Counted from the first letter of the stretch, positions 42,985-52,816 are shown. The stretch: DNA of 56,969 nucleotides from JAGTQI01 sp038868115 (GCA_038868115.1 JAWBXA010000007.1:1-56969), one strand, 5' to 3'. Translations and numbers: made by a program. The notes: a model not told the origin generated them from the sequence alone.

Positions 42985-44205
42985 ATGATGAAAGCAGCAG
43001 TAATTCATTCTTTGTTTGGGGTTTTAGCCTTCGACGAAGGTAATAGGCTTGTGGCTTACTCGCTTTTTAGCAAAAAGCCTGATGAAGCTGCAAAAACGGT
43101 AGTTGAGATAGAGTCTGGAAAGGCTGTAAAAGAGGTTGCCGACCTCGTAAACCACTTGAAAGGCTTGGGCTACAGCGCTTTTGTTTTTGAGAACTCCCTC
43201 TTAGCGGCAGACGTTAAGGAAAAGTTTGGCGTTGAGATTGAGGTTTCAAGAGTTTCTGAAGCAGGCGAAATACTCCGCTCTAATGTAGAAGGATTTGCTA
43301 TAGAAACAGGCTTTGTTAAGGATTATGAGGAATTCCGTGTTTGGACGCACAGCGTTACTATGGAAATCGCCAAGCTCCGCGTTAAGAGGGCTGTTGAGAA
43401 GAGGGACTTGATAATTGCTCAAGCTATTCAGACGCTTGACGACTTGGATAAGACCATAAACCTTTTTATGAGCCGTGTGCGGGAGTGGTATGGAATTCAC
43501 TTTCCAGAACTTGACCGCCTACTGGAAAAGCATGAAACTTATGCCCGTCTTGTCGTGAACCTCGGAGTTAGGGAAAACTTCACGGCTGATAGGCTTGAGA
43601 AGGAGGGCTTGCCAAAATCGAAGGCTGAGCAGATAGCAAAGTCAGCCCAAGCCTCGATGGGTGCGGACTTGGCGAAAGTTGACCTAGCCCAAATTCAAGC
43701 GTTGGGCAAGATGGTGTTGAACCTTTATGAGCTTAGGCAGAAGCTGGAAGACTACATAGACTCAGCCATGGAGGAGGTCGCCCCCAACATAAAAGCCTTA
43801 ACTGGAGCCCTTCTAGGTGCCCGCCTCATCGCATTGGCTGGCGGATTGACGAACTTGGCTAAGATGCCAGCAAGCACACTGCAAGTTCTAGGCGCTGAGA
43901 AGGCACTTTTCCGCTCACTTAGAACTGGAACTAAACCTCCAAAACATGGAATAATCTTCCAGCACGCCTTTCTTCACGAAGCCAAAAAGTGGCAGAGGGG
44001 CAAAATAGCCCGTGCCCTAGCTGGCAAACTTGCCATAGCCGCAAGAACTGACGCTTTCGGCGGAAGATATATCGGCGAAGAGTTAAGGGCTGACCTGGGA
44101 AAGAGGGTTGAGGAAATCCGTCAAAAATACGCTGAACCTCCAAAAGTGCCGGAGAAAAAGCCTAAGGCTAAGGAAAAGTGGAGAAAGGATAGGCGTGCAC
44201 GTTAA
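42985..44205 (+). CDS. nop5: Nop5/Nop56-58 core C/D box RNP protein
   Basis: Nop5 scaffolds the archaeal C/D box sRNP that guides 2'-O-methylation of rRNA and tRNA. The N-terminal domain (about 1-110) binds fibrillarin, a coiled coil spans about 120-250, and the C-terminal NOP domain has GALLGARLIALAGGLTNLAKMPASTLQVLGAEKALFRSL followed by PKHGIIFQ. A Lys/Pro-rich tail ends the protein. GAGGTTAG precedes ATG 42985. It overlaps the fibrillarin gene by 11 nt, the classic archaeal pair. Confidence 0.97.
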   Translation: MMKAAVIHSLFGVLAFDEGNRLVAYSLFSKKPDEAAKTVVEIESGKAVKEVADLVNHLKGLGYSAFVFENSLLAADVKEKFGVEIEVSRVSEAGEILRSNVEGFAIETGFVKDYEEFRVWTHSVTMEIAKLRVKRAVEKRDLIIAQAIQTLDDLDKTINLFMSRVREWYGIHFPELDRLLEKHETYARLVVNLGVRENFTADRLEKEGLPKSKAEQIAKSAQASMGADLAKVDLAQIQALGKMVLNLYELRQKLEDYIDSAMEEVAPNIKALTGALLGARLIALAGGLTNLAKMPASTLQVLGAEKALFRSLRTGTKPPKHGIIFQHAFLHEAKKWQRGKIARALAGKLAIAARTDAFGGRYIGEELRADLGKRVEEIRQKYAEPPKVPEKKPKAKEKWRKDRRAR

Positions 44206-44884
44206 ACCTCACCCTCGGTTCCCACAAATATTCATAGTCACCTTAGAAGATGGAAGCCAAAAACTGGCAACACGAAATCTAGTGCCCGAAAGAACAGTTT
44301 ACGGCGAACGTCTAATACGCTTTGAAGGCGTTGAATATCGCCTATGGGACCCGTTTAGAAGTAAACTTGCAGCAGCCATCCTTAAAGGAATCAAGGCTGT
44401 TCCAATAAAGCCAAACCACCAAGTGCTCTATTTAGGCGCGGCTTCAGGAACCACAGCCAGCCACGTCTCCGACATAGTTGGCGAGAAAGGCTATGTTTAC
44501 TGTGTTGAGTTTGCGGCAAGGGCAATAAGAGAACTTGTCAACAACGTTTGCGCCTACAGAGTTAACATGCTGCCCATATTTGAGGATGCACGCTTTCCAG
44601 AAAAATATGCCATGTTTATTCGCGGAAAAGTTGACGACATATACTGCGACATAGCGCAGCCTGAACAAGCAAAAATTTTGGCAGATAATGCTGATCTATT
44701 CCTTAAAAAGCCCGGGTGGATAATGCTTGCTGTAAAAGCCCAGAGCATAGATGTCACAAGGGAGCCATCTGAAATCTACAGACGCGAAGTTCAAGTTCTC
44801 GAGGAAAGAGGCTTTAGTATAGAAGATGTTGTGCACCTGGAGCCTTACGACAAGGCTCATGCTATGATAGTGGCTAAAAGATGA
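44195..44884 (+). CDS. flpA: fibrillarin-like 2'-O-methyltransferase
   Basis: Fibrillarin is the SAM-dependent methyltransferase of the C/D sRNP. The 229-aa protein has the small N-terminal domain, then VLYLGAASGTTASHVSDIVG (SAM motif I), YCVEFAARAIREL, DDIYCDIAQPEQAKI and LAVKAQSIDVT (catalytic Lys). The start is GTG 44195, since the family begins close to HPRFPQIFIV and the earlier in-frame ATG (44108) lies deep in nop5. Confidence 0.96.
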   Translation: MHVKPHPRFPQIFIVTLEDGSQKLATRNLVPERTVYGERLIRFEGVEYRLWDPFRSKLAAAILKGIKAVPIKPNHQVLYLGAASGTTASHVSDIVGEKGYVYCVEFAARAIRELVNNVCAYRVNMLPIFEDARFPEKYAMFIRGKVDDIYCDIAQPEQAKILADNADLFLKKPGWIMLAVKAQSIDVTREPSEIYRREVQVLEERGFSIEDVVHLEPYDKAHAMIVAKR

Positions 44885-44945
44885 GGCGAAAGCAAGCACA
44901 TATCCTTATATTTTAGAGCAGCGTGAATTCTTTTGTGAATAGCCG

Positions 44946-45890
44946 ATGACTTATAGGGAGACGGGGAAGGTTAAGGCTGCAGAGTCCATATTGAGGGAGG
45001 GCGGCTTCACCGTCTCCCAGAGATGCTGCTCAAGAGCAAGCTGCTTCGACATAGCGGCAAGAAAGGAAGAATCCTTAATTTTCATAAAAGTTCAACCGGA
45101 CATCGGATGCGTCCCCCTCTATGACTCCATAGAATTGAGGATAATTTCAGAGCAGGTTTCAGCTACGTCCCTCTTCATTAGCGAGAAAACCCGCGAAAAA
45201 CCCTTAGAAGACGACACTGTTTATTCACGATACAATGTTTTAGCCATCACGCCAAACACTTTTAAAAACATTGTTTTAAAGGGCATTTATCCGCTAATTC
45301 AAGCCGGACCTGGAGGCTACTACGTAGAAATAGATGGACAAGCCATTAAAAAGCGTAGACAAGAGTTAGGCTTGTCCGTTGGCGAAGTTGCCGAGAAAAT
45401 TGGTATTTCGAGGCGGACGCTTTACGGTTATGAGCAGGGCATGGCTAGAGCCTCCGTTACGGTGGCTTACAACCTGCTCTGCACTTTGGGAATTCCGGTT
45501 GCAAAGCCAGTCAACATTTTTGAAGCCCCCATGAGCCATCGAAAAACTCTCACGGCGAGAGCCAGACGGATAATAACTAGGAATAGGCTTCTTCAAAGGA
45601 TTTTTAGGAAACTAGCGGGCTATAACATTGTAGCCGTTAGAAAGGCTCCATTTGATTTTGTCATAACTGTTCCAGATGAGAACATGAAGATTATTGGTGG
45701 GGTTGCAGACGGCAAGGAAGAAGCATTAAACCGTAGAGTTGAAGAGATTTTAAGCCTAAGCAAAGTTGTTCAAGCCTACCCCGTTCTCGTGACAGAAGGG
45801 CGGAAGCCACAGCTTGGCGAGGACATTTCATGCATCAAAGGCGAGGAAATTTCAAAAATTAAAAGTCCAGAAGACCTATGCAAGCTTTAA
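44946..45890 (+). CDS. archaeal HTH regulator of the COG1395 type
   Basis: The 314-aa protein has an N-terminal nuclease-like or ligand domain of unknown role (about 1-120, with SCFDIAARKEESLIFIKV). A central Cro/C1-type helix-turn-helix follows (about 135-190: IKKRRQELGLSVGEVAEKIGISRRTLYGYEQGMARAS), then a C-terminal domain (about 220-314). This order is that of the archaeal putative transcriptional regulators of COG1395. Its targets are unknown. It converges with rnhB, with which it overlaps by 4 nt at the 3' ends. Confidence 0.88.
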   Translation: MTYRETGKVKAAESILREGGFTVSQRCCSRASCFDIAARKEESLIFIKVQPDIGCVPLYDSIELRIISEQVSATSLFISEKTREKPLEDDTVYSRYNVLAITPNTFKNIVLKGIYPLIQAGPGGYYVEIDGQAIKKRRQELGLSVGEVAEKIGISRRTLYGYEQGMARASVTVAYNLLCTLGIPVAKPVNIFEAPMSHRKTLTARARRIITRNRLLQRIFRKLAGYNIVAVRKAPFDFVITVPDENMKIIGGVADGKEEALNRRVEEILSLSKVVQAYPVLVTEGRKPQLGEDISCIKGEEISKIKSPEDLCKL

Positions 45891-46564
45891 GCAAGCCTTG
45901 TCTGCTGCGCGTCATTTTCTTGCTTAATCCTTTTGGCTGGCTTCCAGGACCTTCTCACAAATTCTGGGTACTCCATAAAGCTTTCTAGACATCGGCGAAG
46001 AAAAGCCAAAGTCTTCGGATCTGTCGGGTAGCCGCATCCAAAATCACCGTACTTGGCTTTTAACTCTGCTATTTCGCTGTCTCTCTCAACTTTGGCAATT
46101 ATTGAGGCGGCTGAAACAACAGGATATTTACGGTCAGCCTTGTGCTCTGAAATTATCTCAACTTTGAATGGTAAATGTTCCAAAATCTGCTGTTTAAAGC
46201 GTTCCTCTAGAACATCTGAGGCGTCCACGTAGGCGATGTCCGGCTTAAGAAGCTCTACGACTTTCGCCATTGCTTGTGCCTCTAGCCTATTAAGCCTAAA
46301 AAGTTTTCTACCATTCTCCACAACCTTGTCAATTTCAGATGGCGAAAGCTTCACAACGGCGTGTTTTTTAACTATGCGCTTAATTTCAGTGGCAAGTGTC
46401 TCCCTTTTACCGGGCGAGAGAAGTTTTGAGTCTTTAACGCCTAGCTGAACAAGTTTTGGAATGTCCTCATCATCTATCAGGATTCCCGCTATTACCAGCG
46501 GTCCTATAACGGAACCGCGTCCAGCATCATCAACACCGGCAACCAACATTGAGGATTCCTTCAA
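45887..46564 (-). CDS. rnhB: ribonuclease HII with an Asp-for-Glu change in the first catalytic motif
   Basis: RNase HII removes RNA from RNA-DNA hybrids. The first motif reads GVDDAGRGSVIGPLVIAG where most family members have DEAGRG, so the second carboxylate is Asp rather than Glu. The other carboxylates are present in IAYVDASDV and EHKADRKYPVVSAASIIAKVERD. The length of 225 aa is typical. The change keeps a carboxylate and may be a lineage variant. It lies in tandem with the THEP1-type NTPase. Confidence 0.94.
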   Translation of the reverse strand: MKESSMLVAGVDDAGRGSVIGPLVIAGILIDDEDIPKLVQLGVKDSKLLSPGKRETLATEIKRIVKKHAVVKLSPSEIDKVVENGRKLFRLNRLEAQAMAKVVELLKPDIAYVDASDVLEERFKQQILEHLPFKVEIISEHKADRKYPVVSAASIIAKVERDSEIAELKAKYGDFGCGYPTDPKTLAFLRRCLESFMEYPEFVRRSWKPAKRIKQENDAQQTRLA

Positions 46565-46595
46565 GTGCTACATCCCATATAGGCTTAGGAGGTGA

Positions 46596-47162
46596 TTAAA
46601 GCCTTAGCGCTTCACTTCCCTTTAAGGATTCTTCAGCTTTTTGCACAATCACTTTGTGTAGTTCGTCCCTATTCTCAAAGGTGACATTGAATATTTCGGT
46701 GTCCTTCCGAGCTTTTGCATAATCTATTAGTTTGTCGCAGGTTTTCCGGTGGACAACGGCTATAACAAGTTTGCCGCTTTCAAGAGCTTCTAAAGCTGCC
46801 AGCTTAAAGCTTTTTGAGAAGAGCTCCATAGGACCTATCTCGTCTATGACTATGACATCGCATTTCCTAACAGCCCTTAAAATTGCCTCAACGCCAACAC
46901 TATTCAAGTCTTCCAAATTTACGCGGTACTTGCCCACCCGCGGCCCCTTTTCCTGTTGTACGTGGGCAAGCCAGCCACGCTTGTTATTGTCACCCAAGTC
47001 TAAAATTTCAAAGCCTATGCGTGTTCCGTATGGGCGAACCTCGCGGCTCACCATTCCGCCGACGCTGTAGCCTTTAGCCCTTAAAGCCTCAACAACTTTA
47101 AGCAAAAGAGTTGTTTTTCCAACACCTGGGCTTCCAGTTATTAATAATACCCGTTTGTGCAA
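46596..47162 (-). CDS. THEP1-type nucleoside-triphosphatase
   Basis: This P-loop NTPase (188 aa) has Walker A GSPGVGKTTLLLKVV, the family motif GGMVSREVRPYGTRIGFEI, Walker B VIVIDEIGPMELFS and VVHRKTCDKL. The family hydrolyses NTPs in vitro; its cellular role is unclear. The start is TTG 47162, with AAAGGGA upstream. It lies 31 nt before rnhB on the same strand. Confidence 0.93.
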   Translation of the reverse strand: MHKRVLLITGSPGVGKTTLLLKVVEALRAKGYSVGGMVSREVRPYGTRIGFEILDLGDNNKRGWLAHVQQEKGPRVGKYRVNLEDLNSVGVEAILRAVRKCDVIVIDEIGPMELFSKSFKLAALEALESGKLVIAVVHRKTCDKLIDYAKARKDTEIFNVTFENRDELHKVIVQKAEESLKGSEALRL

Positions 47163-47189
47163 TTTTGTCCCTTTTCAGTTGGGTTAGGA

Positions 47190-47375
47190 TTACGGGAATA
47201 TGTCGCTCGCAAGCAACTCAAAGGTTTTTAGGCTTAAACTATGCTCTTCTTCATGTATTCTGGCAAGTCTTACACGCGGAGTAACCATTGGACCATGGCC
47301 ATCTGCCCACAACAATTTCTTCAAGCCGTTTTTGTGCAGTTCATCTGCGACTATAAGCGTAATCTTTGCGACCAT
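47190..47375 (-). CDS. small hypothetical protein (61 aa)
   Basis: A 61-codon ORF, 27 nt upstream of the THEP1 gene on the same strand. It reads MVAKITLIVADELHKNGLKK, followed by LLWADGHGPMVTPRVRLARI and a charged C-terminal part. I do not recognise it. A TATA-like TTATATAAG lies only about 15 nt before its ATG, so transcription may begin inside the ORF. That weakens the case for this start. Confidence 0.4.
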   Translation of the reverse strand: MVAKITLIVADELHKNGLKKLLWADGHGPMVTPRVRLARIHEEEHSLSLKTFELLASDIFP

Positions 47376-47580
47376 TTTCTGGTCCCCTTATATAATGTGC
47401 CCTTTAAACTCAGGTAGCTCGGCGTGATAACGTGGGCATACCTTCCAAATCAACAGAATATAAACTCCTCCATCCAGCTTCACTTTGATGTTTATTATGT
47501 ATATGACCATTCATAACTAAAACGTTTTGGGCGCTAAAGGCAGAAGTCTAATATGGGTGTTAGGTTTATCAAATTGAGAA

Positions 47581-48798
47581 ATGAGCTATGAAAAACTGGA
47601 GATAGATTTTCCAACAGAAATTATCCAAGAAGGTGAAGTTAAGGCGCTTGTGCCAAAGCTTTCAGCCTTTATTGAAAAGCCTAGCGATTATGCGCCTTCA
47701 AAGGCCCCGGTCTTCTACAATCCAGTCATGAAGTTAAACCGAGACTTGGCTGTTCTGGCCGTTCAAGCCTATCAAAAAATGGTGAAACATGAGATTTCCG
47801 TTTGCGAGCCTTTGGCGGGATGCGGCATAAGGGGTATAAGATTCGCGAAAGAAGTAAATGGTGTTAAAAAAGTCGTGATCAATGATATTAATGAGAAGGC
47901 TTATCAGATTGCAAAATACAATGTTAAAATAAATCGGTTAAGCGGAAAAGTGACCGTTAAAAATGAGGATGCCAACCTGTTGCTCGCCCGTTATGCTGCG
48001 CCGAAAAAACGCTTCGACGTCATAGACATAGATCCCTTCGGTTCTCCTGTACCGTTCTTGGATTCCGCCATACGCGCCACCCAAAACAGCGGTTTATTGG
48101 CTCTGACAGCCACAGATATGGCGCCCCTGTGCGGAGTACATCCAAAAGCATGCCTGCGGAAATATGGAGGGAAACCTCTCAGAACAGAGTATTGCCACGA
48201 ACTGGCCGTCAGGCTATTAATCGGCTGTTTAGCCACAACAGCAGCAAAACATGATATGGGTATAAAAGTGCTTTTCAGCCACAGCACAGACCACTACATA
48301 CGCGTTTACGCAGTCTTAAGACACGGCGCAAAAAACGCTGACGAAAGCCTCAAAAACATGGGCTACGTCCTTCATTGCTTTAATTGTCTACATAGGGAGG
48401 CTGTGAACAAAAATTTTGCGTTTACACATAACGGAAAATGTCCACATTGCGGCTCGAAGATGGATTTCGCCGGACCGTTATGGCTTGGAAACATAGCCGA
48501 CAAAGACTTCTGCACTTCAATGGAAAAAGAAAATGAAAAAAGGAAACTAAAATTGAAAACTAGAGTTAGGAAAATCTTGCTGCTGATCAAGAATGAGTAT
48601 TCGGCTCCAGCAACATACTACGTTTTAGACAAAATCTGTAGTAAAATGGGTATGCCGGTGCCGCCTGTCAGAGTTTTCATTAGAGCGTTAAGGGAAAAGG
48701 GCTTTAAGGCCTCATTAACCCATTTCAATCCGAAAGGAATAAAGTCAGACGCGTCCATAATGCAAATTAGAACTTTTGTGAACATGGGACTACCGTAA
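47581..48798 (+). CDS. trm1: tRNA (guanine26-N2)-dimethyltransferase
   Basis: Trm1 methylates G26 of tRNA with SAM. The 405-aa archaeal-type protein has EGEVKALVPKL and APVFYNPVMKLNRDL at the N-terminus, VCEPLAGCGIRGIRFAKEV (SAM site), DVIDIDPFGSPVPFLDSAI (catalytic region) and TATDMAPLCGVHP. A C-terminal part follows with the zinc-like pairs CFNCLHR and CPHCGSK. ATG 47581 is the first codon of the ORF. Confidence 0.96.
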   Translation: MSYEKLEIDFPTEIIQEGEVKALVPKLSAFIEKPSDYAPSKAPVFYNPVMKLNRDLAVLAVQAYQKMVKHEISVCEPLAGCGIRGIRFAKEVNGVKKVVINDINEKAYQIAKYNVKINRLSGKVTVKNEDANLLLARYAAPKKRFDVIDIDPFGSPVPFLDSAIRATQNSGLLALTATDMAPLCGVHPKACLRKYGGKPLRTEYCHELAVRLLIGCLATTAAKHDMGIKVLFSHSTDHYIRVYAVLRHGAKNADESLKNMGYVLHCFNCLHREAVNKNFAFTHNGKCPHCGSKMDFAGPLWLGNIADKDFCTSMEKENEKRKLKLKTRVRKILLLIKNEYSAPATYYVLDKICSKMGMPVPPVRVFIRALREKGFKASLTHFNPKGIKSDASIMQIRTFVNMGLP

Positions 48799-48850
48799 AA
48801 CAGCGAAATAATAATGATGTAAACTTAGCAAGTTTTAAAAGCAATTAGCT

Positions 48851-49474
48851 ATGTATACCTCTATCGGTGGTTATTTGGGAAAGAAAATATTCCTCCTCCT
48901 GACAGTAGTTGTGGTAGCAATTCTGATGCCGATGCTGATTCAGAAAGCTGAATGCATCGCCAACGTTAAAGTCTACGGTTATACAGACAAACCTCAATAC
49001 TTGATAGGCGAAACCATGACCCTAAAACTTTGGGTATACAATGAGGGCCCAGACGAAATAGTTCTTAAAAATGTTACAGTTTACCTTCCATGGTACAGTA
49101 TTGTTTGGGGTGGAAACTATACCATAGATGCACAAAATACCGTGTTATCTAAAGACAGGTACTGGAATACAACAATATCAGACATAGCAATTCCAACAGA
49201 TGGCAGAGCTTACAGCGGAAACATAAAAGTCGCCGTTGTATATGCCATTGGATCCGCTGTATATACACCTGAATTTCGTAACGCCATCCCACTATCTGTA
49301 ATTGAACCATCCTATACATCGATAGAGAACATGGATAAACTTCTCACGTTGCTGACCGTGTTAACAGTGTTGGTAATCGTCTGCACCATAATCGTTGCTG
49401 CAGTCATATTCTTCTCTACACGAAGACCCAGAGCCATATGGGTTGAGGAAGAAGAAAAATCTAAAAAACTCTAA
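48851..49474 (+). CDS. membrane-anchored exported protein with a CARDB/Ig-like domain
   Basis: Residues 12-32 form a hydrophobic signal/anchor (IFLLLTVVVVAILMPMLI). The external part (about 35-160) is beta-rich with five or more N-glycosylation sequons and reads VYGYTDKPQYLIGETMTLKL, WVYNEGPDEIVLKNVTVYLP: the pattern of bacterial/archaeal surface Ig-like or CARDB domains. A C-terminal membrane helix (about 168-190) and a charged tail follow, so it is anchored facing outward. The function is unknown. It sits alone between trm1 and metG. Confidence 0.75.
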   Translation: MYTSIGGYLGKKIFLLLTVVVVAILMPMLIQKAECIANVKVYGYTDKPQYLIGETMTLKLWVYNEGPDEIVLKNVTVYLPWYSIVWGGNYTIDAQNTVLSKDRYWNTTISDIAIPTDGRAYSGNIKVAVVYAIGSAVYTPEFRNAIPLSVIEPSYTSIENMDKLLTLLTVLTVLVIVCTIIVAAVIFFSTRRPRAIWVEEEEKSKKL

Positions 49475-49551
49475 ACTCCTCTGTTTTTCATTTAACTTTA
49501 AAGCGTGAACCTTTTATTCTATTTAATAACAGTTTTGATGTTGGAGGTGCT

Positions 49552-51246
49552 GTGGGACTCGGAAAAGTTCTGGTTACTTCGGCTTGGCCTTACATAAATG
49601 TGACGCCGCACATTGGCAACTTGGTGGGTTCTGTTCTTTCAGCGGATGTTGTCGCCAGGTATTATAGGCTTAAGGGCGAAGATGTTGTTATGGTGAGCGG
49701 TTCTGATGAGCATGGAACCCCCATCGAAGTTGAGGCTATAAAACTTGGCGTAAAACCGAAAGAGCTGACGGATAAAAACCACGCCAAAGTTGTGAAGCTT
49801 TTCAAAAAGTGGGGGATCTCCTTCGACAACTACACGCGGACCGAAAGCCCAGTGCATAAGGAGTTTGTCCAACAACACTTGATGAAGATTTACAGAAACG
49901 GCTACATATTCACCAAAGAGACTGAAATGTTGTATTGCGAGAAATGTAAGCGTTTTCTTCCAGATCGTTTTGTTGAGGGAAAGTGCCCCTTCTGTGGGCA
50001 TGAACCAGCCCGTGGAGACCAATGTGACAACTGTGGAAGACTTCTCGAGCCAACTGTTCTGATTAGGCCGTATTGTGTAATCTGCAATGGCAAACCAGTC
50101 ATTAAAACCACTAAGCACTGGTACTTTGACCTTGGAAGGTTTTCGGAAAAGCTAACCAAATATATAAGTGAGAACAAGCAGTTGCCCACAAACGCCAAAA
50201 ACTTCAGCCTAAACCTGATAAAGGAAGGATTGAAGCCCAGAGCCGTCACAAGAGACGTTAGCTGGGGGATTCCAGCACCATTCCCAGAGGCTGAGGGAAA
50301 AACCATTTACGTTTGGGTTGAAGCCGTTTTAGGCTATGTTTCAGCCACAATAGAATATTTCAGAAACCGCGGAAACCCTGAAGGCTGGAAAGACTACTGG
50401 TTCAACAAGGATGCGAAAACACTCTATTTTATAGGGAAGGACAACATTCCCTTTCACACAATAATTTTTCCTGCACTACTAATGGCTTCCCATGAAGATT
50501 ATAATCTGCCATGGAACATCTCCGCCACAGAATTCCTCCAATTTAAAGGTGAAAAAGCCTCAAAAAGCCTTCGAATTGGGATTTGGATCGACGAAGCCTT
50601 AGAGCTTTTCCCAGCTGATTATTGGCGTTACTTCCTAATAGCCACAAGACCAGAAACGAAGGACTCAAACTTCTCATGGGAAATCTTCACTGAAAAGATT
50701 AATGCAGACTTAAACGATACTTTTGGCAACTTCATTCATCGCACGTTATCCTTCATAAATAGGCAGTTTGACAGTCAAGTTCCAGGGCCAGCCCAACTTG
50801 GCACCGACGACAAAAAAGTTCTAGAGGTCCTCAAAGAGAAGGTTAGCGAAATCGCCGCTGATTTCGAGACTTGCCGTCTTCAGTCAGCCGCAAACGGCGT
50901 TATAAGCATAAGCCGTCTCGGAAATCAGTACCTGAACGAAAAGGAGCCATGGAACCTAATTAAAAGCGATGGAGCCAAGGCCGCAACCGTGATTTATGTG
51001 GCTGCCCAACTGGTTAAGGCGTTAGCCATAACTTCTGCTCCGATAATTCCTTTCACTGCAGAGAAACTTTGGAAAACCTTGAACCTGCCGGGAAGTGTCC
51101 ACGAGCAAAAGTGGGATGAAGCCTTAAAGCCCTTGCCAGCAAGTCACAAAATAAATGAGGCTAAGCCGCTTTTCCGCAAAATAGAGGCTAACGAGAAAAA
51201 GCTTGACGAAATGCTGGAGAAAGTTAGAAAAACAACGGCGAGGTGA
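49552..51246 (+). CDS. metG: methionyl-tRNA synthetase
   Basis: MetG charges initiator and elongator tRNA-Met. It is a class I synthetase with SAWPYINVTPHIGNLVGSVL (HIGH motif as HIGN), a four-knuckle zinc region (CEKCKRFLP, CPFCGHE, CDNCGRLLEP, CVICNGKP), and the second motif as EKASKSLRIG, where the usual KMSKS Met is Ala. The anticodon-binding helical domain ends the protein at 564 aa; there is no C-terminal tRNA-binding OB domain. The start is GTG 49552 after TTGGAGGTGCT. Confidence 0.96.
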   Translation: MGLGKVLVTSAWPYINVTPHIGNLVGSVLSADVVARYYRLKGEDVVMVSGSDEHGTPIEVEAIKLGVKPKELTDKNHAKVVKLFKKWGISFDNYTRTESPVHKEFVQQHLMKIYRNGYIFTKETEMLYCEKCKRFLPDRFVEGKCPFCGHEPARGDQCDNCGRLLEPTVLIRPYCVICNGKPVIKTTKHWYFDLGRFSEKLTKYISENKQLPTNAKNFSLNLIKEGLKPRAVTRDVSWGIPAPFPEAEGKTIYVWVEAVLGYVSATIEYFRNRGNPEGWKDYWFNKDAKTLYFIGKDNIPFHTIIFPALLMASHEDYNLPWNISATEFLQFKGEKASKSLRIGIWIDEALELFPADYWRYFLIATRPETKDSNFSWEIFTEKINADLNDTFGNFIHRTLSFINRQFDSQVPGPAQLGTDDKKVLEVLKEKVSEIAADFETCRLQSAANGVISISRLGNQYLNEKEPWNLIKSDGAKAATVIYVAAQLVKALAITSAPIIPFTAEKLWKTLNLPGSVHEQKWDEALKPLPASHKINEAKPLFRKIEANEKKLDEMLEKVRKTTAR

Positions 51247-51504
51247 AAACTTATGAAAATCAAAAATTACCTAAATACGCTTACCAATAGGGAATTAAAC
51301 GCGTATTTGTCCTTTTCAAAACAATAGGCACAACGCTACCTACATACATATAACCTGTCAAGCGATCCGCTATGCTTTGCTTATGGCTTGAAGAATTTTA
51401 CGACGCTTTTAAAGCACTAATTCTTTATTAAAACCTCAAGAAGAAAATATTTATTCGGAAAACCTGACATTTAGATTGGATATAACCATTGGAGGAGGAA
51501 TGAG

Positions 51505-52686
51505 GTGAAGGCAATATCCGCCTTAGCTTTGCTTTTATCTCTACTTGCTGTAGTTATTACGGCTCCGTCTGCTTTAGCTAAAAGTGCTAAGACTACAAAA
51601 TGGACGTTTATGGTTTACATGGACGCTGATAACAACCTTGATTATTGGGCCTATTATAGTCTAGACCTCATGGACAATGTTGGATCCACAAACGGCGTAA
51701 ATATTGTTGTTTTATGGGACGGTTACTATCAACCTGCTTACATGTATAAGGTTGTTCGCGGAGGTCTTGAGCTTGTTAGTAATTTTCCTTTAAATGGTGA
51801 AGAGATTAACATGGGCGAACCGCATACTTTAAAGACTTTCGTTGGTTTTGTGACGAAGAACTTTAAGGCAGAGCGTTATCTCCTTGTTTTATGGAATCAT
51901 GGGCAACACTTTCTTGGATGCTGCTGGGATGAACATCCAGAAGATTATCTCACTCACGATGAGGTAGTTTCTGGCTTAGCTGGATATCGGATAGATATAT
52001 TGGCTTATGATGCCTGTCTCGAAGCGATGATAGAGGTTGCTTATGAATACAATGTGCAAGGCTTGAACATTAATTATTTGGTTGCAAGCGAAAATTATGT
52101 CCCCCTCTACGGTTATCCCTATGATGAAATCCTCGGGGTCCTAACCACAAACCCTGAAGTGCCGACACTAAACTTTGCTCAAACAATTGTGGCAAAGTTT
52201 GCTGAGTTTTATAAACCCAGAGCACATTTTAATGGAGGTGTGATGGCGACACTTTCTGTAATTGACGTTTCTATGGTTGATGAAGCTGTTAAAGAATTGG
52301 CTTATTTAACAGATGTGCTAAAAAATAATATGGAAATTTATCATGATCTTATTAGCGAAGCTAGAGGTGAAGGAAACCTACCATGGTCTGAGTATGGATG
52401 GGAATATTACATCGATTTGCCAAGTTTCGTGAAATGTCTCATGGATCGCGGACCAGGCGAAATTATAAGCTTGGCTCGTGCTCTACTAGACACGCTTCAA
52501 AATGATGTGATTAAAGCTATTGGCAACACCAAACCCATGGACTCTGCGGGGGCATGTGGAGTTGGAATATGGTTTCCACCTTCAGAAACTGCAAAACTAA
52601 CCCGTGAATTGTTGCCTCAATATGAAAAGCTAAGCTTTGCTTCTCAAGGATGGCTTGATTTCTTGCACGCTTACTGGAACAAATGA
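51505..52686 (+). CDS. secreted clostripain-family (C11) cysteine protease
   Basis: An N-terminal signal peptide (about 1-25: ALALLLSLLAVVITAPSALA) directs export. The C11 core begins KWTFMVYMDADNNLDYWA. The catalytic His is in LLVLWNHGQHFLG (about residue 132) and the catalytic Cys in ILAYDACLEAMIEV (about residue 172). Length 393 aa. The start is GTG 51505 behind GGAGGAGGAAT; the 258-bp upstream region has a TATA-like stretch (AAATATTTAT). It probably degrades external protein, in line with the detrital-protein lifestyle proposed for these archaea. Confidence 0.9.
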   Translation: MKAISALALLLSLLAVVITAPSALAKSAKTTKWTFMVYMDADNNLDYWAYYSLDLMDNVGSTNGVNIVVLWDGYYQPAYMYKVVRGGLELVSNFPLNGEEINMGEPHTLKTFVGFVTKNFKAERYLLVLWNHGQHFLGCCWDEHPEDYLTHDEVVSGLAGYRIDILAYDACLEAMIEVAYEYNVQGLNINYLVASENYVPLYGYPYDEILGVLTTNPEVPTLNFAQTIVAKFAEFYKPRAHFNGGVMATLSVIDVSMVDEAVKELAYLTDVLKNNMEIYHDLISEARGEGNLPWSEYGWEYYIDLPSFVKCLMDRGPGEIISLARALLDTLQNDVIKAIGNTKPMDSAGACGVGIWFPPSETAKLTRELLPQYEKLSFASQGWLDFLHAYWNK

Positions 52687-52816
52687 AGCGGGAACTATGA
52701 TACTGCAAACATAAAAGCCGAATATTCTTTTTTTGGCTTTGCTGAGAAGAAAATTGAATATTCTAAAGAGATACGGTTTAGTTTTGCTTATATTGGCGGG
52801 AGGACTCATATAAATA

